Shown here: positions 1-8,140 of the stretch, piece after piece
Numbering within the stretch: the first letter of the stretch is position 1
How the letters are laid out: every line of letters begins with the position of its first letter
DNA from: Bryobacterales bacterium
GTDB lineage: Bacteria > Acidobacteriota > Terriglobia > Bryobacterales > Bryobacteraceae
Reading direction: 5' to 3'
NCBI GenBank assembly: GCA_003157745.1
Contig: PMKM01000093.1
Span: 8,617-72,616 of the forward strand
DNA: 64,000 nucleotides
Program-made: the position numbers and the translations under genes
The notes under the pieces: model-generated
Databases searched by the model: none
What the model was told of the DNA's origin: nothing
What the model saw: only the letters and a program-made list of their open reading frames with translations

Positions 1-1
1 C

Positions 2-253
2 AACTTGGCCTTGGCACAGCACCGGCTAGGGCAGTTCGCCGAATCCACGGCGACGGCGCGGCAATGGCTGGCGCTGGCGCCGGACAATCCGAAGGCGCAC
101 TGGACCCTGGGGCTGCTGCTGGCGCGCGACAGGAGCACGCTGGCCGAGGCTGCCCAGCATCTCGAGCGCGCCGCGAAGGAGTTGCCGGCGGCGCGCGAGA
201 ATTGGGAAGCGGCGCGGCGCGCCCTGGCCGTGCAGGCTAAGGCAGGCCAGTAG
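2..253 (+). CDS. TPR-repeat protein, C-terminal part (cut by window start)
   Basis: Open frame entering from the left edge, so the true start is not visible. The roughly 83 residues form helix-turn-helix pairs of the tetratricopeptide type: a stretch ending ARQWLALAPDNPKAHWTLGLLL is followed by a second A-x-x-LERAAKELP unit. TPR units are protein-interaction scaffolds, so nothing more specific can be said. It stands alone, on the opposite strand to the ankyrin genes that follow. Length and partners are unknown because most of the gene lies outside the window. Confidence 0.6.
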   Translation, partial: NLALAQHRLGQFAESTATARQWLALAPDNPKAHWTLGLLLARDRSTLAEAAQHLERAAKELPAARENWEAARRALAVQAKAGQ

Positions 254-542
254 ACGCAGGCCGGGGGAAGACTCGAAAGCGTTCGATCGACGCTCCCCCT
301 ATGGTGACGAAAGGGCCGCCTCGGTGTGTGGCGGGACGGCGACGGGCTCTGTCCGTTTACGAAGCCGCTGGAGCGCGGGCGCTTCGTTTGGCCGAAAACG
401 GAGAGCGGTACGGTGTCACTCAGCCGCGCGTAGTTTCCGATGTTACTGGAAGGCATCGATTGGCGGCGTCCGGTACGCACCGCTGCGCCGCGAATCGCGG
501 AATGGGGTTCCAAAACACACTGACACACAGGCGACTTTCAGC

Positions 543-661
543 GGCTCGCCATCAAAGTATCTCTCGGCTATCATATTAGACCTCGTGTGGCAGGCTGCTG
601 CCAGCAGCGCGACCAACGCGCAACTACTGGCCCAGCAGCGTCTGAATCGTCTGTGTATCAT
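543..661 (-). pseudogene. Truncated fifth copy of ankyrin lipoprotein gene (5' end only)
   Basis: From the ATG at 661 the first ~40 codons are almost identical to the start of the four intact ankyrin lipoprotein genes to the right (MIHRRFRRCWASSCALVALL, then a lipobox-like AAAC, then MIAERYFDGEPLK). Homology stops abruptly near 543. The frame then runs through unrelated sequence to a stop at 443, so no ankyrin repeat is encoded. The retained part is only the export signal and the first few mature residues. It marks the far end of the ankyrin array and is best read as a deletion or recombination remnant. Confidence 0.75.
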
Positions 662-696
662 CCGATGTGCGGCGTTCGCCGGTAACCACCTCAGCT

Positions 697-1482
697 CTAC
701 GGTTTCGGTGAAGGCTGAGTCGGCTGGGGCGTCGCAACTGGAAACGTGACGCCGCGTTCGATCAACAGCCGTTTCACCCTCCGCAGTCCAGGGTTGTCGG
801 GATTCATCCGGCTCTTCTGCACCAACACCGGAACGTTGCGGTGTGCCTTATCAGTGTGCAGGAAATCGGCACCGCGTTCGATGAGATAGGCGACTTGCGC
901 CCAGTCGCCACTCTGCGCCAGGAACGCCACCAGGTTGGTCCCCGCGCGATCGACCGCGTTGATATCCGCTCCTTTGTCCAAGAGCAGTCGTAACTTCCCC
1001 CAACGGGCAGGATCGGCGGCGGCCTCGGGGTCTGCCCCTTTGCTAAGAGTCGCGTTGAACGTGATGGGATAACCGACGTTGTCTAGGGTATTCGGGTCGC
1101 CCCCCGAGTCCAGCAAAATGCGCAACAGGTCGTCGTCCGCGGCTTCGGCCGAGGCCGCCATGGCCGACCACCCTATGGAACTCTTGAAGTTCGGGTCCGC
1201 ACCCAGTTGCAGTAGCGTCTTGAGCGCATTCTTCTTGTCGACCAGAACCGCGAACGAAAGCAGGGTCTCCCCCTCCTTACCTTCCGTATCTGGCTTCACG
1301 CTGCCCTGAATCAGCTTCCGCAAGTCGGCGGTGTCGTCCCGCCCGATTGCTTCGGCCGCTTTCAACGAATCGCCCTCAAAATATTTGTTGGCTCTCATAT
1401 TAGACCCCGTATGGCAGGCCACTGCCAACAGAATGCAGAATGCGCAACTGCTCGCCGAGTAGTGTCTGAGTCGTCTGTGCAT
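697..1482 (-). CDS. Ankyrin-repeat lipoprotein, candidate immunity protein (copy 4)
   Basis: 261 residues. An N-terminal signal of about 22 residues ends in a lipobox-like LAVAC, predicting a lipid-anchored periplasmic protein. The mature part carries about four ankyrin repeats (ETLLSFAVLVDKKNALKTLLQLGADPN, LLRILLDSGGDPN, KLRLLLDKGADIN, QVAYLIERGADF). It is the last and most diverged intact member of a four-gene tandem array behind the PAAR-lipase effector. Ankyrin proteins recur as neighbours of T6SS effectors. An anti-lipase immunity role is inferred from position and predicted location, not from a known binding motif. Confidence 0.8.
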   Translation of the reverse strand: MHRRLRHYSASSCAFCILLAVACHTGSNMRANKYFEGDSLKAAEAIGRDDTADLRKLIQGSVKPDTEGKEGETLLSFAVLVDKKNALKTLLQLGADPNFKSSIGWSAMAASAEAADDDLLRILLDSGGDPNTLDNVGYPITFNATLSKGADPEAAADPARWGKLRLLLDKGADINAVDRAGTNLVAFLAQSGDWAQVAYLIERGADFLHTDKAHRNVPVLVQKSRMNPDNPGLRRVKRLLIERGVTFPVATPQPTQPSPKP

Positions 1483-1570
1483 GATCTGGTGGGACGGGCG
1501 ATCCGGTCTTGTTGCCCTCTTTCGGTGGTCAACAACACGTCACAAAACCGATGCGCCGTTACTGCAGCTT

Positions 1571-2344
1571 CTACCGAATTATGATTGGCGGGGGAAGCGC
1601 CACCGGAAAGTGGACGCCTCGATCAATCAACATCTGCTTCACCTTCTGGAGTGCTGGGTCGTCGGTCTTGGCCCAGCGCCGCTGAACTTCGATAGGCACG
1701 TTCCGGCCGACCCCGTCCTTGTGCAAGAAATCGGCGCCGCGTCCGATGAGATAGGCCACTTGGGCCCAGTTACCCGTCCGGTACAACACCAAGCTAGTTC
1801 CAGAGCCGTCGGTCGCATTGATATCCGCCCCCCTATCGAGAAGCAGCTTCAACCTCCCCCAGTGAACTGGGTCGGCCGCGGTATCTGGGGCCAACCAGAC
1901 ATTCGGGGCAGCGTGAAATGTTATTGGAGTACCAGTATTGTCGCGCATATTCGGATCGCCTCCCGAATCCAGCAGTATTCGCAGGAGATCTTCGTCGTCG
2001 GCTCTCGATGCTGCCGCCATCGCAGACCAGCCCGCAGAACTTCTCAGGTTCGGATTGGCGCCCAGTTGCAGTAGTGCCTTGAGCTCGTCCTTTTTATCGA
2101 CGCGAACTGCGAACGCAAGCAGCGTTTCGCCATCGTTGCCTTCCGTATTCGGGTTCACGCCGCCTTGAATGAGCTTTCGAAGCTCAGCGGCGTCGTCCCG
2201 TCCGATGGCTTCGGCCGCTTTCAATGGCTCGCCATCAAAATATCTCTCGGCTATCATATTGGACCTCGTGTGGCAGGCCACTGCCAGCAGCGCGACCAAC
2301 GCGCAACTACTGGCCAAGCAGCGTCTGAATCGTCTGTGTATCAT
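1571..2344 (-). CDS. Ankyrin-repeat lipoprotein, candidate immunity protein (copy 3)
   Basis: 257 residues with the same layout as its neighbours: signal sequence MIHRRFRRCLASSCALVALL, lipobox-like AVAC at about residue 23, then ankyrin repeats with the LLQLGANPN, LLDSGGDPN, LLDRGADIN and LIGRGADF signatures. It differs from copies 1 and 2 mainly in the third repeat and the C-terminus, which ends in PPIIIR rather than PAPKAQ. It lies in the same orientation as the PAAR-lipase gene and is probably co-transcribed. Divergence between copies could reflect immunity against different alleles of the lipase. Confidence 0.82.
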   Translation of the reverse strand: MIHRRFRRCLASSCALVALLAVACHTRSNMIAERYFDGEPLKAAEAIGRDDAAELRKLIQGGVNPNTEGNDGETLLAFAVRVDKKDELKALLQLGANPNLRSSAGWSAMAAASRADDEDLLRILLDSGGDPNMRDNTGTPITFHAAPNVWLAPDTAADPVHWGRLKLLLDRGADINATDGSGTSLVLYRTGNWAQVAYLIGRGADFLHKDGVGRNVPIEVQRRWAKTDDPALQKVKQMLIDRGVHFPVALPPPIIIR

Positions 2345-2401
2345 CCGGCATTTCGCCGCCGCGGCTGCGGCTGGTCAAGATGGACGATGAGCGGCACTGC
2401 T

Positions 2402-3193
2402 CTATTGCGCCTTAGGCGCCGGGTGAGTTGGCGGGGGTACGGGAACCGGAAACTTGACGCCCCGTTCGATCAACAGCCGTTTCACCTTTTGAAAGCCCAG
2501 GTTGGCAGGGTTTGTGCGGCTCTTCTGAACCAGCATGGGTACATTGCGGTGAGCTTCATCGGTGTGCAGGAAGTCGGCGCCGCGTTCGATGAGATACGCG
2601 ACTTGCTCCCAGTTTCCGTTTTGAGCCAAGTACACAGCCAAGCCGGTTCCGGCGCGATCGGTTGCGTTGATATCCGCTCCCTTGTCGAGAAGCAGGCGTA
2701 ACTTCACCCAGCGAGCCGGGTCGGCGGCGGCGTCAGGTTCCAGCCAATTGGTCGGAGTCGAACTGAACAGGATCGGATGTCCAACGTTGTCGCGCAGGTT
2801 GGGATCGCCTCCCGAATCCAGCAAAATGCGCAGCAGATCTCCGTCCGTGGCTTCCGCCGCCGCCGCCATCGCAGACCAGCCCGTCGAGCTTCTCAGGCTC
2901 GGGTTAGCACCAAGTTGCAGCAACGCCCTCAGCGCGCCTTTCTTGTCAATGCGGACTGCGAACGCGAGCAGAGTCTCGCCGTCCTTGCCTTCGGCGTTCG
3001 GGTTCACGCCCCCCTGAATCAGCTTTCGCAATTCGGCGGTATCGTCCCGTCCGATTGCTTCGGCAGCTTTCAATGGCTCGCCATCAAAGTACTTTTCGGC
3101 TAACATATTCGACCTCATGTGGCAGGCTACTGCCAGCAGCGCGACCAACGCGCAACTACTGGCCAAGCAGCGTCTGAATCGTCTGTGTATCAT
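2402..3193 (-). CDS. Ankyrin-repeat lipoprotein, candidate immunity protein (copy 2)
   Basis: 263 residues: signal sequence with lipobox-like LAVAC, then ankyrin repeats ending GADPN/GANPS, GGDPN, GADIN and GADF. The C-terminal PPPTHPAPKAQ is identical to that of copy 1. The roughly 57 bases upstream of this gene (3194-3250) are nearly the same as those upstream of copy 3 (2345-2401), including the end of the preceding gene's tail sequence. This shows that whole gene-plus-spacer units were duplicated in tandem. Confidence 0.82.
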   Translation of the reverse strand: MIHRRFRRCLASSCALVALLAVACHMRSNMLAEKYFDGEPLKAAEAIGRDDTAELRKLIQGGVNPNAEGKDGETLLAFAVRIDKKGALRALLQLGANPSLRSSTGWSAMAAAAEATDGDLLRILLDSGGDPNLRDNVGHPILFSSTPTNWLEPDAAADPARWVKLRLLLDKGADINATDRAGTGLAVYLAQNGNWEQVAYLIERGADFLHTDEAHRNVPMLVQKSRTNPANLGFQKVKRLLIERGVKFPVPVPPPTHPAPKAQ

Positions 3194-3250
3194 CCGGTAT
3201 TCCGCCGCCGCGGTTGCGGCTGGTCAAGATGGACGATGAGCGGCACTGCT

Positions 3251-4042
3251 CTATTGCGCCTTAGGCGCCGGGTGAGTTGGCGGTGGTGCCGGAACCGGAA
3301 ATGTGACGCCGCGCTCGATCAGAAGTTGTTTTACCTTCCGCAAGCCAGGGGTGGCAGGATCCATCCGGCTTTCCTGAACTTCGATCGGAACGCTAAGGCC
3401 AACCGCGTCCTTGTGCTGGAAATCGGCGCCACGTTCGATCAGGTAGGCCACCTGTTCCCAGTCTTCAGTCAACGCCAGGTACAGTACGAGGTTGTTTCCA
3501 TCGGGAGCGGTAGCGTTGATATCCGCCCCCCTTTTCAAAAGCAGTTCTAACTTTCCCCAGTGAACCGGGTCGGCGGCGGCGGCCGGGGCCAACCCACCGG
3601 TGGGAGTTGAGTGAAAAGCGATGGGGCGTCCCACGTCGTCGCGAAGGTTCGGATCGCCCCCAGAATCCAGCAATATTCGAAGCAGATCCTCGTCGTCCGC
3701 TCTCGCCGCAGCCGCCATGGCGGACCACCCTATCGAACTTCGGAAATTCGGATTGGCGCCCAGTTGCAGCAGTTCCCTAAGCGAATCTCTCTTGTCGACC
3801 CGAACTGCGAACGAGAGCAGCGTTTCGCCCTCTTTACCTTCCGTATCTGGTTTTACTCCGCCCTGAACCAGCTTCCGCAGTTCGCCAATATCGTCCCGTC
3901 CGATGGCTTGGGCCGCTCTCAACGGCTCGCCATCAAAGTATCTCTCGGCTATCATATTAGACCTCGTGTGGCAGGCTAGCGCCAACAGAACGCAGAAAAC
4001 ACAACTACTGGCCCAGCAGCATCTGAATCGTCTGTGTATCAT
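3251..4042 (-). CDS. Ankyrin-repeat lipoprotein, candidate immunity protein (copy 1)
   Basis: 263 residues, same architecture as the three following copies (signal, lipobox-like LALAC, about four ankyrin repeats). Its ATG at 4042 lies inside the last codons of the PAAR-lipase gene, whose stop is at 4005-4007. The two reading frames overlap by 38 bases and translation is probably coupled. This close linkage makes it the best candidate for the cognate immunity protein of the lipase. The lipoprotein signal would place it where an injected phospholipase acts. Function is inferred; no ankyrin residue reveals the partner. Confidence 0.85.
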   Translation of the reverse strand: MIHRRFRCCWASSCVFCVLLALACHTRSNMIAERYFDGEPLRAAQAIGRDDIGELRKLVQGGVKPDTEGKEGETLLSFAVRVDKRDSLRELLQLGANPNFRSSIGWSAMAAAARADDEDLLRILLDSGGDPNLRDDVGRPIAFHSTPTGGLAPAAAADPVHWGKLELLLKRGADINATAPDGNNLVLYLALTEDWEQVAYLIERGADFQHKDAVGLSVPIEVQESRMDPATPGLRKVKQLLIERGVTFPVPAPPPTHPAPKAQ

Positions 4043-5198
4043 CCGACTTTTGCTTCTCCAGTCCGTTGATCACATACTCCATTCCGTGCCGGTCGACCGG
4101 ACCGGCTTTCGTAGCAGGATCGCCGTTGGCATCTACCGCGGGCAACTTATGCTGCCGCCCCACGGCTGGGTAAACCCTTAGCGAGGGCGTCGGCGTATGG
4201 GTGGGCGTGAGAATAATAGATCCAATCTGGACGGCAATGTTGCCTGCTGGGCCTTGCGCTGTCGTTAGCACTTCGCCATCCACCGAGTAGTTTTCGACGT
4301 GGCTGCCTGCAGCCTCCAGCGTCGTGCCCTGTCGCTCAACCGTGTTGGGATGGAGACCGGCAGCGTTGAATGTGTCCGCGTGCAACCCTGTAACTGCACT
4401 GGCGTCGGCCGCCTCCCCACCCCCCTTGGAATGCCCGGTGATCTCCAGGTTATTGCCGTAGGCGGCCTTCGCGGATTTCGCCGCCACTTCCGACTCCCGG
4501 TACTGGGCGGTTTCTTGTCCCGTGCCTTGCTCTGCGTTGGTCTCCCAGTCCTGTGCGCTTTTCGGGTTCGTTCCGCGGTAAGCCAACACGACGCTGCCGT
4601 CGATCTGCGATTGGTACACGGCTGAGTAGAATCCGCTCTTGGATTGTTGGTCGCTCAGCCGCGTCCACCCCACCGGGGCGCCGCTGTCGTGATAGACGTC
4701 GTCGGCTAGGCGGGCGCGCTCTACAACCTTGTTGTTCGATTCCAGCCGGCTGGTGGCGGCCAGCATGGCTTGCTGGGCCTTCCCGCTCATTCCGGCTGCC
4801 GCCGCCTTTCCTTGCGCGATCAGGGCCTTGCGTTTCGCCAGCCGCGCCAGCTTGGCATCGAGGAGAAAGGGCGCGGGGTTCGCTTCCGCCGCCGGAGGAC
4901 CGCCGATGGTCACATTGCTGCAACCCATCTTGACCTTGGCGCCGCACGTAAGCTTGTCGCCCACCCGCGCCGCCGGACGGCCGTTGATGCTCACCGTCTT
5001 GCTGCCCTCCGCAATCTTCACACTGCGCTTCGGCCGGTGATCCACGCCGAAATTCCCGTTGCATTCGGGTGCGAAATCTCTTCCCGCTCGTGCCGCCCGC
5101 TTCCCGCCGATCGTCACATCGGGCGAACCGTTCGCCAGATCGCCCGTTTCCGTCGAGCCGTGAGTCACTGGGTCGGTAATGCGCGCCGCCTGCGTCAC
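4005..5198 (-). CDS. PAAR-domain T6SS spike effector with class-3-like lipase domain
   Basis: 397 residues from a GTG at 5198 that has a GGAGGA ribosome site six bases upstream. Residues 1-~105 form a PAAR region (ARITDPVTHGS, DVTIGGKRAARAGRD, VSINGRPAARVGD, NVTIGGPPA), the cone that sharpens the VgrG tip. Residues ~150-390 look like a class 3/Mbeg1-like lipase: VVLAYRGTN at ~203-211 and the nucleophile elbow GHSKGG at 255-260 (Ser257). It therefore fits the T6SS lipase-effector (Tle) group, carried on its own PAAR tip and likely attacking membrane lipids of rival bacteria. It lies just downstream of the only full-length vgrG and overlaps the first ankyrin immunity candidate. Confidence 0.87.
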   Translation of the reverse strand: MTQAARITDPVTHGSTETGDLANGSPDVTIGGKRAARAGRDFAPECNGNFGVDHRPKRSVKIAEGSKTVSINGRPAARVGDKLTCGAKVKMGCSNVTIGGPPAAEANPAPFLLDAKLARLAKRKALIAQGKAAAAGMSGKAQQAMLAATSRLESNNKVVERARLADDVYHDSGAPVGWTRLSDQQSKSGFYSAVYQSQIDGSVVLAYRGTNPKSAQDWETNAEQGTGQETAQYRESEVAAKSAKAAYGNNLEITGHSKGGGEAADASAVTGLHADTFNAAGLHPNTVERQGTTLEAAGSHVENYSVDGEVLTTAQGPAGNIAVQIGSIILTPTHTPTPSLRVYPAVGRQHKLPAVDANGDPATKAGPVDRHGMEYVINGLEKQKSDDTQTIQMLLGQ

Positions 5199-5280
5199 CG
5201 TCTTCCTCCACTCGCCTGAGCGCCGCCGGTACTAACGCCGTGCGTCAAGTGCATTCGATAGGTCTTCATAGATCGCGCTC

Positions 5281-7014
5281 CTACGGGTTGATCGCCACGA
5301 TGTTCGACCCCTGGATGAGGATGCTCTTGCCTTCCAGTTTGATGTTGCCCGCATTGTCCATATACAAGAGGCTGTCGCCCACCTTCAAGGTGATGTGCGT
5401 TTTGGCCTCCATGTAGATCTGGTCGTCGGACTTGACGACGATCTCTTTCTTCACGGATTCGTGATGCAGGCCCAGGACGGTGATGGTGACGTTGTTCTCC
5501 ACCTTGGTGTTCATGTCGCGCTGGGCGTGCACGGTGACCACTTCGCTGCCCTTGGTGTCGTCGAAGCTGAGCTCGTTGTATCCGCCGCCGCCCTTGGTGC
5601 TGTTCGATTTCACTCCGCTGACGTTCTTCTTCGCCGGAAGCGCCCACGGCGGCATCTGGCCCTGGTTATAGACCCGCCCGGTGATCAGCGGCCGGTCGGG
5701 GTCGCCCTCCAGAAAATCCACCACGACTTCCTGCCCGATGCGCGGAATCTCGATTCCTCCCCACGTCTTGCCCGCCCATGGCTGCGAGACCCGGATCCAG
5801 CACGAGCTGTTATCGTTGAACTTCCCTTCCCGGTCCCAATAGAACTGCACCTTCACCCGCCCGTACTTGTCGGTGAATATCTCTTCGCCCGGCGGCCCCA
5901 CAACCATCGCGGTCTGGGGGCCACCCACGACGGGTATCAGGTTGGTTCGCATTGGCCGAAACGGCGTCGCGTACGGAATGCACTGAAAGCTGTTGGAGTA
6001 TTCGGTCTCCGCCCCGCCGGTCCCGCTCCTGTAGTTCGGATTCTGAATGGCTGTGTGGCTGACCGCGGTCAGCAGGTAGTCCTTGTTCAGGTCTCCGCGA
6101 TAGTGATCTTCCAGGGTGAAATGGTAACCCGCCCCGAAGGCGCGGCAGTCGCTGCGGCCGCGGATGACCGCCTGTGGCATCTGCTGCTCCTGGAGCCGGA
6201 TGCGCGCCAGCCTGTCCCCATCGCCCTTAGTCTTATACTCGCCGGGGTAATCGTACTTCTCGTACTTCTGCTTCCCCTTTGCCGTGGCCATCAAGCTGGT
6301 GGTTGGCATTTCGAAGTTGTAATCGGTGTGCGTAACCACGCCGGGCCGGTAGTTCTCGTGATCTTCCCAGCCGGTTATCCTGTCCTCGGAGCGCACGTAG
6401 ACGGTAGGTAGGTCGCACTTCGCGGTGGCCTGGTTCGGACATACCTTATGCGATCCGACGTCGTCCCCCATCACCAGCACATGCTTGCCAGCCTGGTGTT
6501 CGAAGAAGTAGAAGATACCTTCCTCTTCCATCAGCCGCGACAAAAAATGGCAGTCCGTCTCCCGGTATTGCACGCAGTACTCCCGCGGGGAGTAGCTGCC
6601 GAAGAGCCGGACTTCGAAATCCGTGAATCCATACTCACCGAAAACCTGCGTGATGATATCCGGCACCTTCTTGTTCTGGAAGATCCGGCAATCGGTGGTT
6701 TGACTGAGGAACCAGAACCACGGCACCATGGTTGCGTGATAGGCCGTGAGATTGGTGTCGCGGCCTCGCTGGACGAACTGGCTGATGAAGCCGTTCAGAT
6801 AGCGGTCGCTCTCGTCGGCCAGAGTTATGCGTATGGTCACATTCTTCCCGACAATCGAGTCGTAGGAAATCGCGTCGTTCTCCGACAGCATGTCGAGTTC
6901 GAAGGAGAACAACTGTGAGATGGCCTCCGTACCGCTGAACGCGCGCAGCAGCAACACGTCCTTGCCTAGCGGTGTATCCACCTCGAAAACCCGCGTTGCC
7001 TGTGTGTAAGTCAT
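5281..7014 (-). CDS. vgrG: VgrG (TssI) spike protein, the only full-length copy
   Basis: 577 residues if started at the ATG at 7014, which follows a GAGGTAGAAACC ribosome site shared by every VgrG-like start in this locus. The frame is open to 7050. The N-terminal gp27-like part (FEVDTPLGKDVLLLRAFSGTE, WFWFLSQTTDCRIFQNKKVPDI, EYCVQYRETDCHFLSRLMEEEGIFYFF) is followed by the gp5 OB-fold part (GPPGEEIFTDKYGRVKVQFYWDREG, SCWIRVSQPWAGKTWGG, IPRIGQEVVVDFLEGDPDRPLITGRVYN) and a beta-helical needle. VgrG trimers cap the Hcp tube and carry PAAR proteins and effectors. It sits between the GH19/LprI pair and the PAAR-lipase, so it probably delivers the latter. Three truncated relatives lie upstream. Confidence 0.95.
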   Translation of the reverse strand: MTYTQATRVFEVDTPLGKDVLLLRAFSGTEAISQLFSFELDMLSENDAISYDSIVGKNVTIRITLADESDRYLNGFISQFVQRGRDTNLTAYHATMVPWFWFLSQTTDCRIFQNKKVPDIITQVFGEYGFTDFEVRLFGSYSPREYCVQYRETDCHFLSRLMEEEGIFYFFEHQAGKHVLVMGDDVGSHKVCPNQATAKCDLPTVYVRSEDRITGWEDHENYRPGVVTHTDYNFEMPTTSLMATAKGKQKYEKYDYPGEYKTKGDGDRLARIRLQEQQMPQAVIRGRSDCRAFGAGYHFTLEDHYRGDLNKDYLLTAVSHTAIQNPNYRSGTGGAETEYSNSFQCIPYATPFRPMRTNLIPVVGGPQTAMVVGPPGEEIFTDKYGRVKVQFYWDREGKFNDNSSCWIRVSQPWAGKTWGGIEIPRIGQEVVVDFLEGDPDRPLITGRVYNQGQMPPWALPAKKNVSGVKSNSTKGGGGYNELSFDDTKGSEVVTVHAQRDMNTKVENNVTITVLGLHHESVKKEIVVKSDDQIYMEAKTHITLKVGDSLLYMDNAGNIKLEGKSILIQGSNIVAINP

Positions 7015-7054
7015 GGTTTCTACCTCAACTCGGTTCTTTCCCTCTGCCAAGAAT

Positions 7055-8140
7055 TCACTGCACCAGTCCCGGCTCCCGCAGAAAGGGCTTCAGCGCGGCC
7101 CACTGGATTGTCACGGGATCCGCAGGATCCGCGTAATCGGAAACGGAGTATGGCTGAAAAATAATCGTCAGTCCTTGCCCGGCGAGTCTCCAATTGCGCG
7201 GACGAACGATGACTTCGTGCAATTTCTGGGCGAACCGGCCATCGGCATAGTCATCGGGGAGATTGCCAAGCTGTTTGTGTAGAGCCGACACACAGCTCGC
7301 CTGTATCGCACGGTCCCAGTCAGAGCCTTCCCGGAAGATGTCCGCTGGCTGAATCTCACGCTTCTCTTGGAGCAGCCAATTGAATTCGATTGAATCGTCG
7401 TCCGGGTGCGGAGTGCCGCGCTCCATCCGAAATGTGACGATTTCAGACGCCACCAACTGTTTCCCGGCGAAGACAATCTCCACGGTAATATCCTCATTCG
7501 TGTTCGCATCGCCGATTAGCCCATTCTGCGCTGCTGTTTTGATGGCCGAATTCCAGTCTCTCCATTCCGCGGTGTCACCTGTCGACTGTGGCCATGAGGC
7601 ATGCAACGTTCCATAGCCCGGGCGCAACCCGGCAGCCCGGGACTCCATTTTCGCGTCAGGATCCTTCGTGTCGGGGTCTTCCAACTCGATCTCCGTGGTC
7701 GAGCGCCAGACAAACGTGACACCCCCTATGTGCCGGACCAGGCGCCCCAACTCCTTCGTCCGCGATTCGTAAAAGGTACCCAGCAGGGAAATCTGCTCCG
7801 TTGAGGATGCTGACACTCCGGCCTTGCAAGCGATCCCCATCGCGCTGATCCACGCTACCTGATCGTCCCGCACCGCCGACTTCATCTCCGGCGGGACTGT
7901 TGCCAGAGCCGCTCTATAGGCCGCAGCCATGCGATTGTCGGCCGCGCTCAGCTTCGGCGAGCCGCAGACCGCTTTCTCCAACGGCGTCTTCGCCTTGGAG
8001 CAATCGAAGCTGGCGGCGTGGCCAAGGCCGCCCGACAACAGCAGTAAGGCCCAGCAACTTCTCAGCACCGCAGGCCACCCGCTCGGAGAACACTTAATAA
8101 GCATTCCAAACGTAAGAACACTAGTGTGCCTCCTTACCAC
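7055..8140 (-). CDS. Exported LprI-like / DUF3298-type protein, candidate immunity to GH19 effector
   Basis: 361 residues. A hydrophobic export signal near residues 20-45 is followed by an LprI/DUF1311-type region (FDCSKAKTPLEKAVCGSPKLSAADNRMAAAYRAAL, with paired cysteines) and a C-terminal half resembling DUF3298/RsiV-like domains (DDSIEFNWLLQE, ADIFREGSDW, FQPYSVSDYADPADPVTIQWAALKPFL). LprI proteins are known as lysozyme inhibitors. A secreted LprI-like protein directly behind a predicted peptidoglycan glycosidase is therefore a sensible immunity candidate. Its start overlaps the end of the GH19-like gene by seven bases. Its last ~47 residues recur at the end of the truncated VgrG at 14856-15287. 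Confidence 0.75.
   Translation of the reverse strand: MVRRHTSVLTFGMLIKCSPSGWPAVLRSCWALLLLSGGLGHAASFDCSKAKTPLEKAVCGSPKLSAADNRMAAAYRAALATVPPEMKSAVRDDQVAWISAMGIACKAGVSASSTEQISLLGTFYESRTKELGRLVRHIGGVTFVWRSTTEIELEDPDTKDPDAKMESRAAGLRPGYGTLHASWPQSTGDTAEWRDWNSAIKTAAQNGLIGDANTNEDITVEIVFAGKQLVASEIVTFRMERGTPHPDDDSIEFNWLLQEKREIQPADIFREGSDWDRAIQASCVSALHKQLGNLPDDYADGRFAQKLHEVIVRPRNWRLAGQGLTIIFQPYSVSDYADPADPVTIQWAALKPFLREPGLVQ

Noticed and set aside
697-4042. CRISPR-like periodicity in the left end
   Set aside because: The ~850-bp period is tandem ankyrin gene duplication, not short repeats with unique spacers. No CRISPR array, cas gene, tRNA or rRNA was seen anywhere in the window.
5195-5647. 150-codon minus-strand frame overlapping the vgrG 3' end and the PAAR start
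   Set aside because: Arg/Gln/Glu-rich alternate frame of vgrG; the 82-base gap after vgrG holds only the PAAR leader.
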